This document shows, in pieces, positions 51,271 through 60,587 of a stretch of DNA of 64,000 bases (positions within the stretch are counted from its first letter, which is position 1; each line of letters opens with the position of its first letter). Under the pieces are notes generated by a model. The model saw only the letters and a program-made list of their open reading frames with translations. It did no database searches and was not told the DNA's origin. The DNA is taken from assembly GCA_038230215.1 (NCBI GenBank), contig JBBRNR010000005.1, positions 1 through 64,000 of the forward strand. Direction: 5' to 3'. A program made the position numbers and the translations under genes. The stretch is from DASVRZ01 sp038230215 (lineage in GTDB: Bacteria; Verrucomicrobiota; Verrucomicrobiia; Chthoniobacterales; DASVRZ01).

Positions 51271-51391
51271 AATCCACCCAGAGCGTGAGGCGCTGGCGGG
51301 ATTTGCCACGCCGGTTCTTACGTCGGCCCCTCAGGTATAAAAGCAGGATTCCGAGCATTAGACTCGATATTACGCGCAGTAGTAGCCACAT
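51269..51391 (-). CDS. Possible 40-residue membrane peptide
   Basis: A short reading frame with one hydrophobic segment ('MWLLLRVISSLMLGILLLYL') followed by a very basic tail ('RGRRKNRRGKSRQR'). Its stop codon lies in the last T-run of the tandem array. A longer in-frame start at 51502 adds non-hydrophobic sequence. There is no clear ribosome-binding site. It could be a real small membrane protein or chance; the composition is the only support. Confidence 0.3.
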   Translation of the reverse strand: MWLLLRVISSLMLGILLLYLRGRRKNRRGKSRQRLTLWVD

Positions 51392-51490
51392 GGATGTGCC
51401 GGTTGGATAGCTAGTTTCATCTTCACAGTCAGGAATAAGCCGGGCACCTCTCGCTCCTGGGCCATTCATTCCTATACGCCTTCCAGGCAC

Positions 51491-51521
51491 AAAAAAAGCC
51501 ACCGGGATTTAACCCGGCGGC
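51491..51521 (-). terminator. Rho-independent terminator of the small lipoprotein gene
   Basis: On the minus strand gccgccggg pairs with cccggtggc (one G-T) around a 6-nt loop and is followed by seven T. It begins 20 bp after the stop of the 52-residue lipoprotein gene, which supports that gene being real. Confidence 0.85.
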
Positions 51522-51540
51522 TTCTTCGGTGGGATTATTT

Positions 51541-51699
51541 CTAGTAAATGGAACCGCTGACGCCGCGTTTGGGGCCTTCCGTCTTCACCGACGCCCCTGC
51601 GCCGTGCTGATTATGGTTTCCGACGCTCGCCTGGGTCGAACACCCGGTGGCAAACGCCAGAACGGAGGCCGACATCAGGGCTATGAGGATTTTTTTCAT
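51541..51699 (-). CDS. Small lipoprotein (52 residues)
   Basis: Begins 'MKKILIALMSASVLAFATGC' with the lipobox Cys at position 20, then a short polar part ('STQASVGNHNQHGAGASVKT') ending 'GVSGSIY'. The signal is classical for lipoproteins. A terminator follows directly, and the secreted-protein gene 51713-52093 lies 13 bp upstream on the same strand, so the two form an operon. It is too short for most gene callers. Function unknown. Confidence 0.75.
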   Translation of the reverse strand: MKKILIALMSASVLAFATGCSTQASVGNHNQHGAGASVKTEGPKRGVSGSIY

Positions 51700-51712
51700 T
51701 GGGAGAAACATC

Positions 51713-52093
51713 CTATTCGTCGTCCACGACCACGCGGTTCACGATATAGCTGTCGCCGTCCATGGCGTAACCGACATGCACGGGGATGCCTACCTTGATG
51801 CGGGTCTTCACATCGTCAGCCGATATGGTTTTGCCGCTCTTGGTCACGTAGGTGACGGTTTTACCGTATTTGTAGGTGCGTGGGCCGGAGCTTTCTTTCA
51901 ACACAATGGAAGTGCCGGGCTCGAAGGAAGTGATCATTCCGTCGCTCTCGGTGGTCGTGGTGGTGGATTGGCTTACCGTGCCGCCAGCAGAACTGGTGGT
52001 GGTGGAGTTGGTTTCCGAGGTGGAAACCTGGGCGATGGCTGCGCTGCCAAGGATGGCGGTGGCGCAGGCGAATTTGAGGATACTATTTTTCAT
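51713..52093 (-). CDS. Small secreted protein of unknown function
   Basis: 126 residues from the ATG at 52093; the frame is open further upstream without a signal. The signal peptide is at about 1-22 ('MKNSILKFACATAILGSAAI' then AQ). A Ser/Thr-rich linker (about 24-50) precedes a small domain with 'TYKYGKTVTYVTKSGKTISA' and 'VKTRIKVGIPVHVGYAMDG', which looks like a beta-rich OB/DUF5666-like fold. Ends in 'VVVDDE'. Predicted periplasmic. Confidence 0.75.
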   Translation of the reverse strand: MKNSILKFACATAILGSAAIAQVSTSETNSTTTSSAGGTVSQSTTTTTESDGMITSFEPGTSIVLKESSGPRTYKYGKTVTYVTKSGKTISADDVKTRIKVGIPVHVGYAMDGDSYIVNRVVVDDE

Positions 52094-52188
52094 ATGATTA
52101 CTTGTTTGTGTTGTTGTTGTGGCTCCATCCGGGGGAGGAAGCCTTGTGTTGATTGAAACGCATTCATGCGAAAGGGCGGTTGGGTCTT

Positions 52189-52341
52189 TTATCGTTTGAG
52201 GACCGTCGCAGCCGGGGCTTGGGGACCAGGTGTCGCAGCTTGGGACTTGGGAGTCCGCCACACCCATGCCATCAGCAAAACGATGATCACCGCATACAAT
52301 AAATTTCTCAAAATACCTTTCTTTGAAAACAGCTTCCCCAT
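52189..52341 (-). CDS. Possible small single-TM protein
   Basis: About 50 residues from the inner Met (60 from 52371): basic 'GKLFSKKGILRN', one TM ('LLYAVIIVLLMAWVW') and a short Ala/Pro-rich tail. The basic-then-hydrophobic order is typical of real small membrane proteins. No homologue recognised, and no partner gene is obvious. Confidence 0.4.
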   Translation of the reverse strand: MGKLFSKKGILRNLLYAVIIVLLMAWVWRTPKSQAATPGPQAPAATVLKR

Positions 52342-52506
52342 GGCAGACGGCCCGGAATGGGTTTTCTTCACAACAATCTTCGGCTCCGCGCTGCTTTAGG
52401 AAATGACCCTAGGCGCGGTCGCCACAGTCGATGCTTTCCCCCGGAGTCTCTGCACGATCTGCGACGCGGTCGGTATTCTTCGCGAGGCTTCCGACCGGGT
52501 CGAAGG

Positions 52507-52926
52507 TTAGTTGTAGGGGGCCCAGAAGGAGGGGTTGGCCACGTCGGAGAGACTATTCTGGGTGAGCGCGGGTGCCTTTGGCAGGGTATCAACGGATGGA
52601 ATGGTGATCGCGTTGCCAAGCAAATCGTTAATGCTGGTAGATCCTGCCAGCAGCTTCGTGTTGAGAGTTGTGCCCGACTTGGTGTAAACCGCGATCTGAG
52701 GACCAGTTGGCAGGATGCCAGTGCCCTTGTTGTTTTCGATGGCATATTGATCAACTGCGGAGTCGATCACACGCAGGTCGTTTTTGATGGTGGTGGCTTG
52801 TGAACGTTTGCGAGCACGTAGGAAGCTGGGAACCGCCACCGAAGCGAGCAAGGCGATAATGGCCACGACTATCATAATTTCGACGAGGGTGAAGCCGCTG
52901 CGGTGTGTGTAAGTTTTATTCGACAT
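52507..52926 (-). CDS. Type IV pilin/type II secretion pseudopilin-like protein
   Basis: 139 residues. Prepilin leader 'MSNKTYTHRSG' then cleavage before 'FTLVEIMIVVAIIALLASVA', with the Glu at +5 required for assembly. The head is small ('VIDSAVDQYAIENNKGTG'). It would be processed by PilD and assembled into a pseudopilus or pilus by machinery outside the window. PVC genomes carry many such isolated pseudopilin genes (general knowledge). Confidence 0.9.
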   Translation of the reverse strand: MSNKTYTHRSGFTLVEIMIVVAIIALLASVAVPSFLRARKRSQATTIKNDLRVIDSAVDQYAIENNKGTGILPTGPQIAVYTKSGTTLNTKLLAGSTSINDLLGNAITIPSVDTLPKAPALTQNSLSDVANPSFWAPYN

Positions 52927-53146
52927 AAGAGTTGGTGATTATTGGTTGGATTATTCCACAGGTATCAAGCAGACGCTGTACCAAGGAGGGGTTGTTATTT
53001 GCGAACAGCGCAATGTGCTGGATGAGAATCTGGAGTTTTCGTCTGGTTCCTCTCATTCCTGAAAAAAATGGTGGCGGTATTTTCAGCGGAGTTACGATTT
53101 TATCGCAGACTTGGCGGCGCGCGGGTTCGATGCCAGTTTCACGATT

Positions 53147-53575
53147 ATGAACACACCTTGGTTTCTCTATGCGGTGGTGGCGGCGGTGCTCTACGGGGCG
53201 CACCAGATCTTTACCCGGCTGGCGTCGGATCACATCGGCGATGCCCTCGGCGGGTTTGTGGTGGAGATGACGGCGGCGCTGACGATTCTGCTCTATATCG
53301 TGTTTCTCTATCTGCGGGGTCCGTGGAATCAGAAGTGGAGCCTGACGGGGATGAATTATTCCATTGCCACGGGGATCTGCGTGGGAATCGGGACGATAGC
53401 TTTTTTTCTGCTCTTCCAAAAAGGCGGGCCGCTGTCTGCGGTGCCTGCGATTCTGGCAGTGGGAGCCGCCTTGATGTCGGTGGCGGGGCTACTCTTTTTC
53501 CATGAAGCGCCCTCGTGGCAGCGCCTGCTCGGCATCGGGTTCTCGATTTTCGGGCTGTTTCTTTTGCGGAGATAG
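53147..53575 (+). CDS. EamA/DMT-type transporter, half-size
   Basis: 142 residues with about five TM segments, corresponding to a single EamA unit ('VLYGAHQIFTRLASDHIG', 'GPLSAVPAILAVGAALMSVAG', 'LLGIGFSIFGLFLLRR'). Full DMT transporters have two such units, so this one should work as a dimer, like small multidrug resistance or EmrE-like proteins. Substrate unknown. The ATG at 53147 is preferred over an upstream TTG that adds a non-hydrophobic lead. Confidence 0.85.
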   Translation: MNTPWFLYAVVAAVLYGAHQIFTRLASDHIGDALGGFVVEMTAALTILLYIVFLYLRGPWNQKWSLTGMNYSIATGICVGIGTIAFFLLFQKGGPLSAVPAILAVGAALMSVAGLLFFHEAPSWQRLLGIGFSIFGLFLLRR

Positions 53576-53802
53576 GGCTGTGGCTTCGCTGTAAAAGTGC
53601 GTCTTGCGACGCGGGATGAGAATGGGGATTGTTTCGCAAAATTTTTGCTTTACAGACTCTCGGTAAAATCATTTCTTATGCGCCTGCATTCTTCAGAGCC
53701 GCCCGCAAATGGGCGGTCGGGCAGTTTGCTCTCACTTCCAATCCCTTGAAAAATTCGTTTCCCCTTCATCATCAAGCCGCCGCCCGCCTGCGTTCTCACT
53801 TT

Positions 53803-54558
53803 ATGCGTCTCCTTGTGGCTGCCATCGCGATGATCTCTCTGCAAGAATCGCGGGCGGCAATCGCGACATACATTTCCAAGTTCGATCAGCAGGCCATCGA
53901 AGAGGCTTACACAGGCGGCACGACGTTTCTGACGGACACTTACAACACCTTGCCAGCAGCGGGGGCATTTACTAGTTTCACCGGGGACACCACGGGCATC
54001 GCTTACACTTCGACGGGGACGCCGAAAATCCTTGCGAACAACCAATATGGAGGCAATGGCACGGGCAATTACCTCGGGGTGACGGCGGGCTCGACGGTAA
54101 CGGCGACCTTCGCGGCACCCGTGGAGTATTTCGGACTCTATATCACGGCGCTGGATGCCAATAACATCATCAAACTTTACAATGGCGCTACGTTGCTGCT
54201 GACGTTTAACGCCACCTCGTTAAAAGCTTTTCTGCCGAACAATTCCACCAGCACGGTGCGGGCGATCGACAATAATCTCTACAACACCAACCAGTATTAC
54301 GGCCAGCCGGTGACCAATGTGAATGCTGCCGAGCCGTACGCCTATGTGAGTTTCTTTGCCACGGCGGGAACAACGATCACGAGCGCGGTGCTCAGCGAGA
54401 CCGGGGCGATTTTTGAGACCGACAACTACAGCATTCGCACAATCGCACCCGCCGTCGCGGGCAGCCTCGTGCTGGTGCCGGAGCCAGGCACGACTTCGCT
54501 CATGATCCTGTCCGCAGGCGCACTGGCCTGGCGGCTAAGGCGTCGGCGGATGGCCTGA
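53803..54558 (+). CDS. PEP-CTERM sorting-domain protein
   Basis: 251 residues from the ATG at 53803, where a signal peptide begins ('MRLLVAAIAMISLQESRA'). A beta-rich body follows ('GSTVTATFAAPVEYFGLYI', 'GTTITSAVLSETGAIFETDN'). The C-terminus 'VPEPGTTSLMILSAGALAW' plus a basic 'RLRRRR' tail is a classical PEP-CTERM signal, processed by an exosortase (EpsH/XrtA-like) that must be encoded elsewhere. Likely an extracellular or surface protein in an exopolysaccharide context. Substrate or role unknown. Confidence 0.9.
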   Translation: MRLLVAAIAMISLQESRAAIATYISKFDQQAIEEAYTGGTTFLTDTYNTLPAAGAFTSFTGDTTGIAYTSTGTPKILANNQYGGNGTGNYLGVTAGSTVTATFAAPVEYFGLYITALDANNIIKLYNGATLLLTFNATSLKAFLPNNSTSTVRAIDNNLYNTNQYYGQPVTNVNAAEPYAYVSFFATAGTTITSAVLSETGAIFETDNYSIRTIAPAVAGSLVLVPEPGTTSLMILSAGALAWRLRRRRMA

Positions 54559-54580
54559 TGCAGGTCTGAGTTTTTCAGTT

Positions 54581-54727
54581 CTACCGTTCTCCAGCGGCAT
54601 CTGGTCGCTTGGGATGCTTGTTGCGAAGATGATCCAGATACTGCACCAAGTGCCCACATCCCCATGTGACTAAAAAGAAAATGATGAATGTGAAAAGCAT
54701 TGCATAACCATCGCTAGCTCGAATCAT
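54581..54727 (-). CDS. Possible 48-residue membrane protein
   Basis: Frame from ATG at 54727: 'MIRASDGYAMLFTFIIFFLV' then 'TWGCGHLVQYLDHLRNKH' and a basic end. One TM with sensible flanking charges. No strong ribosome-binding site and no homologue recognised. Nothing else is seen in the 297-bp gap 54559-54855. Confidence 0.35.
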   Translation of the reverse strand: MIRASDGYAMLFTFIIFFLVTWGCGHLVQYLDHLRNKHPKRPDAAGER

Positions 54728-54855
54728 GCCGGGTGCGTTTATTTCCAGAGATATTTCGGAATTCGATCAGAGCTATCCCTGAGGCATCCAGACTTTTCTA
54801 AAATTCGTTATTAGGATCGAATCTTGTGCTTCCGACGTTGTAAAAAAGCCGCACC

Positions 54856-57800
54856 ATGCCCAATCTCTCCTCGCCCACTGCCAAGCTCGAGGCAGGGCGC
54901 ATTCTTGGAGAAAAAAGTTTCCGTCAACTTTTAAGCCGGACTGCAAGGGCTCTGGTCATCGCGATGGGCGTGCCGCTGCTCATCCTCGTCGTGCTGGTAG
55001 TGCTCCTGCTCCGTTCCGCAGCATGGGTGGATCACACGGATGAGGTCATCCTGAAGGCCAAGGAGGTGCAGAATCTCTTGATCACGCTACAAAATGGCGT
55101 GCGCGGTTATCGCCTGGGACACGATGCGCTCTACCTCATTCCCTACGATGCCGCCCGGCCGAAAGTGATGCCCCAACTCAATGACCTGGCCCATGCGGTC
55201 TCGGACAATCGCCAGCAGCAGGAGCAAGTGCGGCTGGCGCGTCACACCGCAGAGAGTTGGATGGAAATCGTCTCCAACTATCTCGCGAAGCTGAAACGAA
55301 ACGAGGCCGACCCATCACCTGCCGTACTCCAGGAAGCGCGGCTGTTAATGGATCAAACTCAGGCCGGGCTGGAGAAATTCATCGCCACCGAGCAACATCT
55401 GCGGACCGAGCGCGCCGGGCAACTACATGGCATGGTCGTGGCCGTCTTCTCGATGTTTGCCCTGGCAACTTTGGTTGGCGTGCCTGCGCTGGTCCTCTTT
55501 CTGCAAGGTCTCCTGCGCCGCGCCAATGGAGCCTACCAGGACAGTCTGGCGGCGGCCGAACGGCGCGCGGGCGAGTTGCATGTGACTCTGAGTTCCATTG
55601 GCGACGCCGTGGTGGCGACAGATTGTCGGGGTTTGGTGGAATTTCTCAATCCCGCTGCCGAGTCTCTCATGGGCTGGACGAATGCCGAGGCGCGTGGCCG
55701 GCCACTGTCCGAGGTGTTCATTATTTTCAATGAGTACACAGGCGCCATCACGGAGAACCCTGTGGAGCGCGTGCTGCGCGAAAATGTGGTCGTCGGCCTG
55801 GCGAACCACACCGTACTGCGCTCACGCCAGGGCGCCGAAGTGCCGATCGAGGATTCCGCCGCGCCGATCCGCGCAGAGAATGGCGATGTGCTGGGAGTGA
55901 TCCTGGTTTTCCACGATGTCACGGAGAAGAAAAAATCGGAGCAACAATTGCAGGAGAGCCATCGCCGGAGTGCTTTCCTGAACGAACTTGGAGAGTCCAC
56001 CCGCACGCTGCTCAATGGTGAAGCCATCATGAAAGTCGCCACGGAGGCGCTCGGGCGTCACATGCACACTTCGCGCTGCGCCTACGCTGAGGTGGACCCG
56101 GAGACGGACATATTCGTTATTCCGCACGATTACACCGACGGCTGCGCGAGCACGGCGGGCGAGTATCATTTGTCTCTCTTCGGCCCGCGAGCTACGGTCG
56201 ATATGCATGGCGGTCGAACGCTGGTAATACGCGATATCCCCGCGGAACTGAGTGCGAATGAGGGCGCGGAAATGTTTCAGGCTATCGGCATCCAGGCGAT
56301 CGTTTGCTGCCCGTTGGTGAAGGAGGGAAAATTGCGTGCGATGATGGCGGTTCACCAAACTCAGCCGCGAGACTGGACAGACACGGAGATTTCGCTGGTC
56401 GAGGAAGTGGTGGAGCGCTGCTGGGCCACGATCGAGCGCGCCCACGCCGAGGCCGACTCTCAAGAGCGCGCTGAGCGTTTCCGGCTGCTCTCCGAGGTCG
56501 TCTCGCTCCAAGTCTGGATGGCGAACCGGAATGGCGAGCTGAATTTTGTGAATCAGGAATGCGTGGACTATTTCGGTCTGGCTTCCGCCGACGAACTCCT
56601 CGGCATGGGTTGGGTGGAGTTCGTTCATGCCGACGACGTGAACCGAGTTGCACAACTCTGGCAGGCTTCAATCGACTCCGGGGAACGTTACGAGGCGGAG
56701 TTTCGCCTGCGCAGCGGCAACGGAGAATATCGCTGGTTCATTGCCCGCGCCGAGACGATGCAGGACATGAAGGAGCAAACCAACAAATGGTTCGGCACAA
56801 ACACCGACATTCAGGATTTGAAGATGGCCCAAGGCAGGGCTGAGGAGGCCAATCGTGCCAAAGACGCCTTTCTCGCCGCGCTTTCGCATGAGTTGCGCAC
56901 CCCGCTCACGCCGGTCCTGATGACCGCCGCCACGCTGCGTCATGACGACCGGCTCCCCGACGATGTGCAGGAACAGCTTGAAATGGTCGAGCGCAACATT
57001 GCCCTGGAGGCCCGGCTGATCGACGACCTCCTCGACGTCACCAGCATCACCCAGGGCAAGCTGCAACTCCGAACCCAGCCATGCGACGCGCACGCCCTAA
57101 TCCGCCTCGCCATCGAGATCGTGCGGCAGAATGCGGAGGAAAAGGAGATCGCGCTAACTTGCGATTTCCAGGCGAAACTCACCCAGGTAAACGCCGACCC
57201 GGCGCGTTTTCAGCAAGTCATTTGGAATCTCCTGCGCAATGCCGTGAAATTCACACCGCGCCAAGGCCAGATCGCCGTTAAGACGACGGATGACGGCGAT
57301 CATTTGCAAATCGAGGTAACTGATTCCGGGATTGGCATCGAACCCGGCTTGCTCGACCAGATTTTCACTCCCTTCGAGCAAGGCGGGCTAACCGGCGACC
57401 ATCGTTTCGGTGGCATGGGACTGGGGCTCGCCATTGCCCGCGCCATCATGCAAGTGCATCGCGGAACAATTCACGCGCACAGCCCCGGACCTGGATGCGG
57501 CGCGACTTTCATCGTCGAAATCCCGGCCACGGAGCCTTCGTCGGGGTCCAGTCCCATGGTCAATGGAAGGTCCGCCGATGCCGTCGACATCGAGAAGACT
57601 CCGCTCCGGCTCCTGCTTGTGGAGGATCATGATTCGACTTTGCTGGTGCTCACGAAATTGCTTTCCCGCGACGGGCACCAAGTCGTCCCCGTCGCCTCGG
57701 CTACCGCCGCGCTCGCCGCCGCGTCCCACGAAACATTTGACCTCGTCATTTCCGACATCGGCCTGCCCGATGCCACGGGTCATGAGCTCATGCAAAAACT

Positions 57801-57948
57801 TCGCACGCAATACGGCTTGCGCGGCATCGCTCTCAGTGGCTACGGCATGGAGGAGGATATGGCCCGCTCGCGCGACGCGGGATTTATTCTGCACCTGATC
57901 AAGCCAGTGGATTTCGCCCGGCTCCGGCAGGCACTGGCTTCGTTGTAA
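54856..57948 (+). CDS. Hybrid sensor histidine kinase (CHASE3-PAS-GAF-PAS-HisKA-HATPase-REC)
   Basis: 1030 residues. TM1 at about 30-53, a periplasmic CHASE3-type helical domain (about 55-190, 'LQNGVRGYRLGHD'), and TM2 at about 193-215. Then PAS ('LSSIGDAVVATDCRGLVEFLN'), GAF (about 370-530), and a second PAS with PAC ('YRWFIARAETMQD'). HisKA has 'ALSHELRTPLTPVLM' with the phospho-His; the ATPase has 'IWNLLRNAVKFTP' and 'GMGLGLAIARAIMQ'. The C-terminal receiver has 'LLVEDHDSTLLVL' and the phospho-Asp in 'DLVISDIGLPDATG'. No DNA-binding partner is adjacent, so output goes to an unlinked protein. Signal unknown. Confidence 0.95.
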   Translation: MPNLSSPTAKLEAGRILGEKSFRQLLSRTARALVIAMGVPLLILVVLVVLLLRSAAWVDHTDEVILKAKEVQNLLITLQNGVRGYRLGHDALYLIPYDAARPKVMPQLNDLAHAVSDNRQQQEQVRLARHTAESWMEIVSNYLAKLKRNEADPSPAVLQEARLLMDQTQAGLEKFIATEQHLRTERAGQLHGMVVAVFSMFALATLVGVPALVLFLQGLLRRANGAYQDSLAAAERRAGELHVTLSSIGDAVVATDCRGLVEFLNPAAESLMGWTNAEARGRPLSEVFIIFNEYTGAITENPVERVLRENVVVGLANHTVLRSRQGAEVPIEDSAAPIRAENGDVLGVILVFHDVTEKKKSEQQLQESHRRSAFLNELGESTRTLLNGEAIMKVATEALGRHMHTSRCAYAEVDPETDIFVIPHDYTDGCASTAGEYHLSLFGPRATVDMHGGRTLVIRDIPAELSANEGAEMFQAIGIQAIVCCPLVKEGKLRAMMAVHQTQPRDWTDTEISLVEEVVERCWATIERAHAEADSQERAERFRLLSEVVSLQVWMANRNGELNFVNQECVDYFGLASADELLGMGWVEFVHADDVNRVAQLWQASIDSGERYEAEFRLRSGNGEYRWFIARAETMQDMKEQTNKWFGTNTDIQDLKMAQGRAEEANRAKDAFLAALSHELRTPLTPVLMTAATLRHDDRLPDDVQEQLEMVERNIALEARLIDDLLDVTSITQGKLQLRTQPCDAHALIRLAIEIVRQNAEEKEIALTCDFQAKLTQVNADPARFQQVIWNLLRNAVKFTPRQGQIAVKTTDDGDHLQIEVTDSGIGIEPGLLDQIFTPFEQGGLTGDHRFGGMGLGLAIARAIMQVHRGTIHAHSPGPGCGATFIVEIPATEPSSGSSPMVNGRSADAVDIEKTPLRLLLVEDHDSTLLVLTKLLSRDGHQVVPVASATAALAAASHETFDLVISDIGLPDATGHELMQKLRTQYGLRGIALSGYGMEEDMARSRDAGFILHLIKPVDFARLRQALASL

Positions 57949-57997
57949 CTCTAGAACTGGACCGGGCGGCGGCGTTCTGGCAGATTGTCCGTTCCAA

Positions 57998-59584
57998 ATG
58001 AAAAATTATGACTTTGTCGTGATCGGCAGCGGGGTGGCGGGGCTCACATTCGCCCGCAAGGCGGCGGCCATGGGACAGGTCGCCCTGATTACGAAACGCA
58101 CTGGATCGGAGTCGAACACGGCTTACGCCCAGGGTGGCGTGGCTTGTGTGACGAGCGATGAGGATTCATTCGACTTGCATGTGAATGACACGTTGGTGGC
58201 CGGAGCGGGACTTTGCGATGAAACGGCGGTACGCCAGATCGTGATGGAAGGCCCGCAGCGCATTCAGGAATTGATCGATCTCGGGGTGCAATTCGACGAG
58301 GGGAAAAGTGGCGAGGTCGATCTCACGCAGGAAGGCGGACATTCGCGGAGGAGGATTCTGCACGCGGCCGATCTTACCGGCAAAGAAATCGAGCGCGCCC
58401 TCATCGCCGCCGTCACGAATCATCCGCAGATAGATCTATTAGAAAATCACATGGCCGTGGATCTCATCACCACCGGCAAACTCGGCTACGCCACCGAGGA
58501 TCGTGTGATTGGCGTTTACGTTCTGAACGAGCACACCGGCCTGGTCGAAACCGTGCGTAGCGACAGAATCATCCTGGCCACCGGTGGTTGTGGAAAAGTC
58601 TATCTCTACACGACCAATCCCGATGTTGCGACTGGCGATGGCGTGGCCATGGCCTGGCGCGCCGGAGCGACAATTTCCAACATGGAATTCATCCAGTTCC
58701 ATCCGACCTGCCTGTTTCATCCAGAGGCAAAATCGTTTCTCGTCTCGGAGGCCGTGCGCGGTGAAGGCGGCATTTTGCGGAATGAAAAAGGCGTCCGCTT
58801 CATGGAAAAAGCTGACCCGAGAGTGGAGCTCGCTCCGCGCGACATCGTGGCACGGGCCATTGATGCCGAGATGAAACGCACCGGGGCGAAATGCGTTTAC
58901 CTGGATATTTCGCACCAGCCCGCGGAGTTTGTGATGCGGCATTTTCCGAACATCCACGAGACGTGTCTGCGCTATGGAATCGATATCACAAAGCAGCCAA
59001 TTCCGGTAGTTCCCGCAGCGCATTACCAATGCGGCGGCGTGAAGACCGATATCCACGGCGCGACGACTTTGAAGGGGCTGTTCGCCATCGGCGAGGTGGC
59101 CTGCACCGGATTACACGGCGCGAACCGGCTGGCGAGCAATTCGCTGCTCGAGGGCGTCGTGATGGCAAAACGTGCGTTCGACAAGGCGGCGACGCTTGAT
59201 TACTCCACAAGTTACGAGGAATACCGGCTGCCCGAATGGCGCGCTGGCGATGTGCAGGACGTGGACGAACTCGTGGTGATTTACCACAACTGGGACGAAA
59301 TCCGCCGTCTTATGTGGGATTACGTGGCCATTGTCCGCACCGACAAGCGCCTCCAGCGCGCGGCCACCCGACTGCGAAATTTACGACGCGAGATTCAGGA
59401 GTTTTACTGGAATTTCAAACTGACCACCGACCTACTCGAACTACGCAATCTGGTCACAGTCGCCGGTCTAATCGTTGATAGTGCCCTCAGTCGCAAGGAA
59501 AGCCGCGGGCTGAATTTCAACCTCGATTACCCGGAGACAGACGACGTTCATTGGAAAAAAGACACGCTCATTCGCCGATATTGA
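57998..59584 (+). CDS. nadB: L-aspartate oxidase
   Basis: FAD flavoprotein oxidising L-aspartate to iminoaspartate, first step of de novo NAD synthesis. The 528 residues are the usual length. 'FVVIGSGVAGLTFARKAAAMG' is the FAD Rossmann motif; 'SNTAYAQGGVACV', 'GGHSRRRILHAADLTGKEIE', 'EFIQFHPTCLF' and 'GIDITKQPIPVVPAAHYQCGG' match NadB. 'TGLHGANRLASNSLLEGVV' separates it from fumarate reductase and succinate dehydrogenase mainly by context and absence of partner subunits. nadA and nadC are not adjacent. Confidence 0.95.
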   Translation: MKNYDFVVIGSGVAGLTFARKAAAMGQVALITKRTGSESNTAYAQGGVACVTSDEDSFDLHVNDTLVAGAGLCDETAVRQIVMEGPQRIQELIDLGVQFDEGKSGEVDLTQEGGHSRRRILHAADLTGKEIERALIAAVTNHPQIDLLENHMAVDLITTGKLGYATEDRVIGVYVLNEHTGLVETVRSDRIILATGGCGKVYLYTTNPDVATGDGVAMAWRAGATISNMEFIQFHPTCLFHPEAKSFLVSEAVRGEGGILRNEKGVRFMEKADPRVELAPRDIVARAIDAEMKRTGAKCVYLDISHQPAEFVMRHFPNIHETCLRYGIDITKQPIPVVPAAHYQCGGVKTDIHGATTLKGLFAIGEVACTGLHGANRLASNSLLEGVVMAKRAFDKAATLDYSTSYEEYRLPEWRAGDVQDVDELVVIYHNWDEIRRLMWDYVAIVRTDKRLQRAATRLRNLRREIQEFYWNFKLTTDLLELRNLVTVAGLIVDSALSRKESRGLNFNLDYPETDDVHWKKDTLIRRY

Positions 59585-59759
59585 ACAATCTGCCAGGCGT
59601 GGCGTCTTAAAACCTGCGCGCTAGCCCGAGTGTTGGTCTGCCTTATGCTTATTTGAAGAATATGCGACCTGAAAACCAGCTTCGACATCGCTGCCTGCGG
59701 GTTTTGCAGTTGCGACGGGATGGGCTAATCTTTATAAAACCTGCTCCCCAGCCCGACAC

Positions 59760-60587
59760 ATGAGTTTTCTACGCCTGCTTATCGCACTATTGCTTGGCCT
59801 CGCCCTACCCGCTTTGGCGGCCGACCCTTATCAAAGCAGCTCCGATTTTGAAAAATATGCGATGAAACTCCGCGAGGATGCCCTCTCGAAAATCCAGCCG
59901 CAAGTCGTCCTCCCCTCGACCTCTACTTACGGCGCACTTTACGGCAACGGCGGTTATCCGTGGAAACGCAACATCGTCACTACTACTTTCTGGATCGGTG
60001 AAAACGCCGGGCAAAACAACCCCGTGGATAACATCCGCAGCTCTTGGGACGTGAATTGGAAAGCTAACTACGGCGGCACAGACAGCCCCGATGCGTCGGC
60101 ACGGAGAAACTTCATTCCAGTTGGGTTCTTACCTCGCCAAAACCCGTTCTACATCGCTCTCCCTTACAACGACATCATTAACTCCAGTGCACACAAACCA
60201 GAGGCGAAATTCGTCATTCCCTGGTTCCGCCGCGCCTATCGTGAGCCCGGTCAATCCGTCTGCAAAGGCCGCTGGCTGGCCATCCGTCGGGGCAATCGCG
60301 TGTGCTTCGCGCAGTGGGAAGATTGTGGTCCGTTTCGCACCGATCATTGGCAATACGTCTTTGGCAACGAGCTGCCTCGCTGGAATTTGAATGCCGGCGC
60401 CGGTCTCGATGTTTCACCTGCCGTCCGCGATTATCTCGGGATGAACAACACCGATCACACCGACTGGAAATTTGTTGAGTTTCGAGACGTCCCCCCAGGT
60501 CCATGGGCTCGCTACGGTGACAATAATCCCTTTGTCCAGAACGCCCGCCGAACGACGGAGCGCGTGGTGGAAAACAAGGGCCACTAA
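59760..60587 (+). CDS. Secreted protein, possible RlpA/double-psi-barrel-like
   Basis: 275 residues. Signal peptide at about 1-20 (ends 'LALPALAAD'). The body 'GGYPWKRNIVTTTFWIGE', 'WLAIRRGNRVCFAQWEDCGPF' and 'GLDVSPAVRDYLGM' resembles a verrucomicrobial family; the last phrase recalls RlpA-like barrels that bind glycan, with an Asp in a similar place. I would not assert an enzyme activity. Two Cys may form a disulfide. A possible promoter (ttgcag-N16-taatct at 59704-59731) lies upstream. The stop overlaps the convergent glpX by 4 bp. Confidence 0.7.
   Translation: MSFLRLLIALLLGLALPALAADPYQSSSDFEKYAMKLREDALSKIQPQVVLPSTSTYGALYGNGGYPWKRNIVTTTFWIGENAGQNNPVDNIRSSWDVNWKANYGGTDSPDASARRNFIPVGFLPRQNPFYIALPYNDIINSSAHKPEAKFVIPWFRRAYREPGQSVCKGRWLAIRRGNRVCFAQWEDCGPFRTDHWQYVFGNELPRWNLNAGAGLDVSPAVRDYLGMNNTDHTDWKFVEFRDVPPGPWARYGDNNPFVQNARRTTERVVENKGH

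Noticed and set aside
50914..51309. Three long frames through the 50.9-kb array
   Set aside because: Same reason: 42 is divisible by three, so the openness is periodic and uninformative.
52400..52506. Possible seventh array with cgcggtcg words
   Set aside because: The words occur at irregular spacing (about 51 and 31 bp), not at 21 or 42, so no array is supported.
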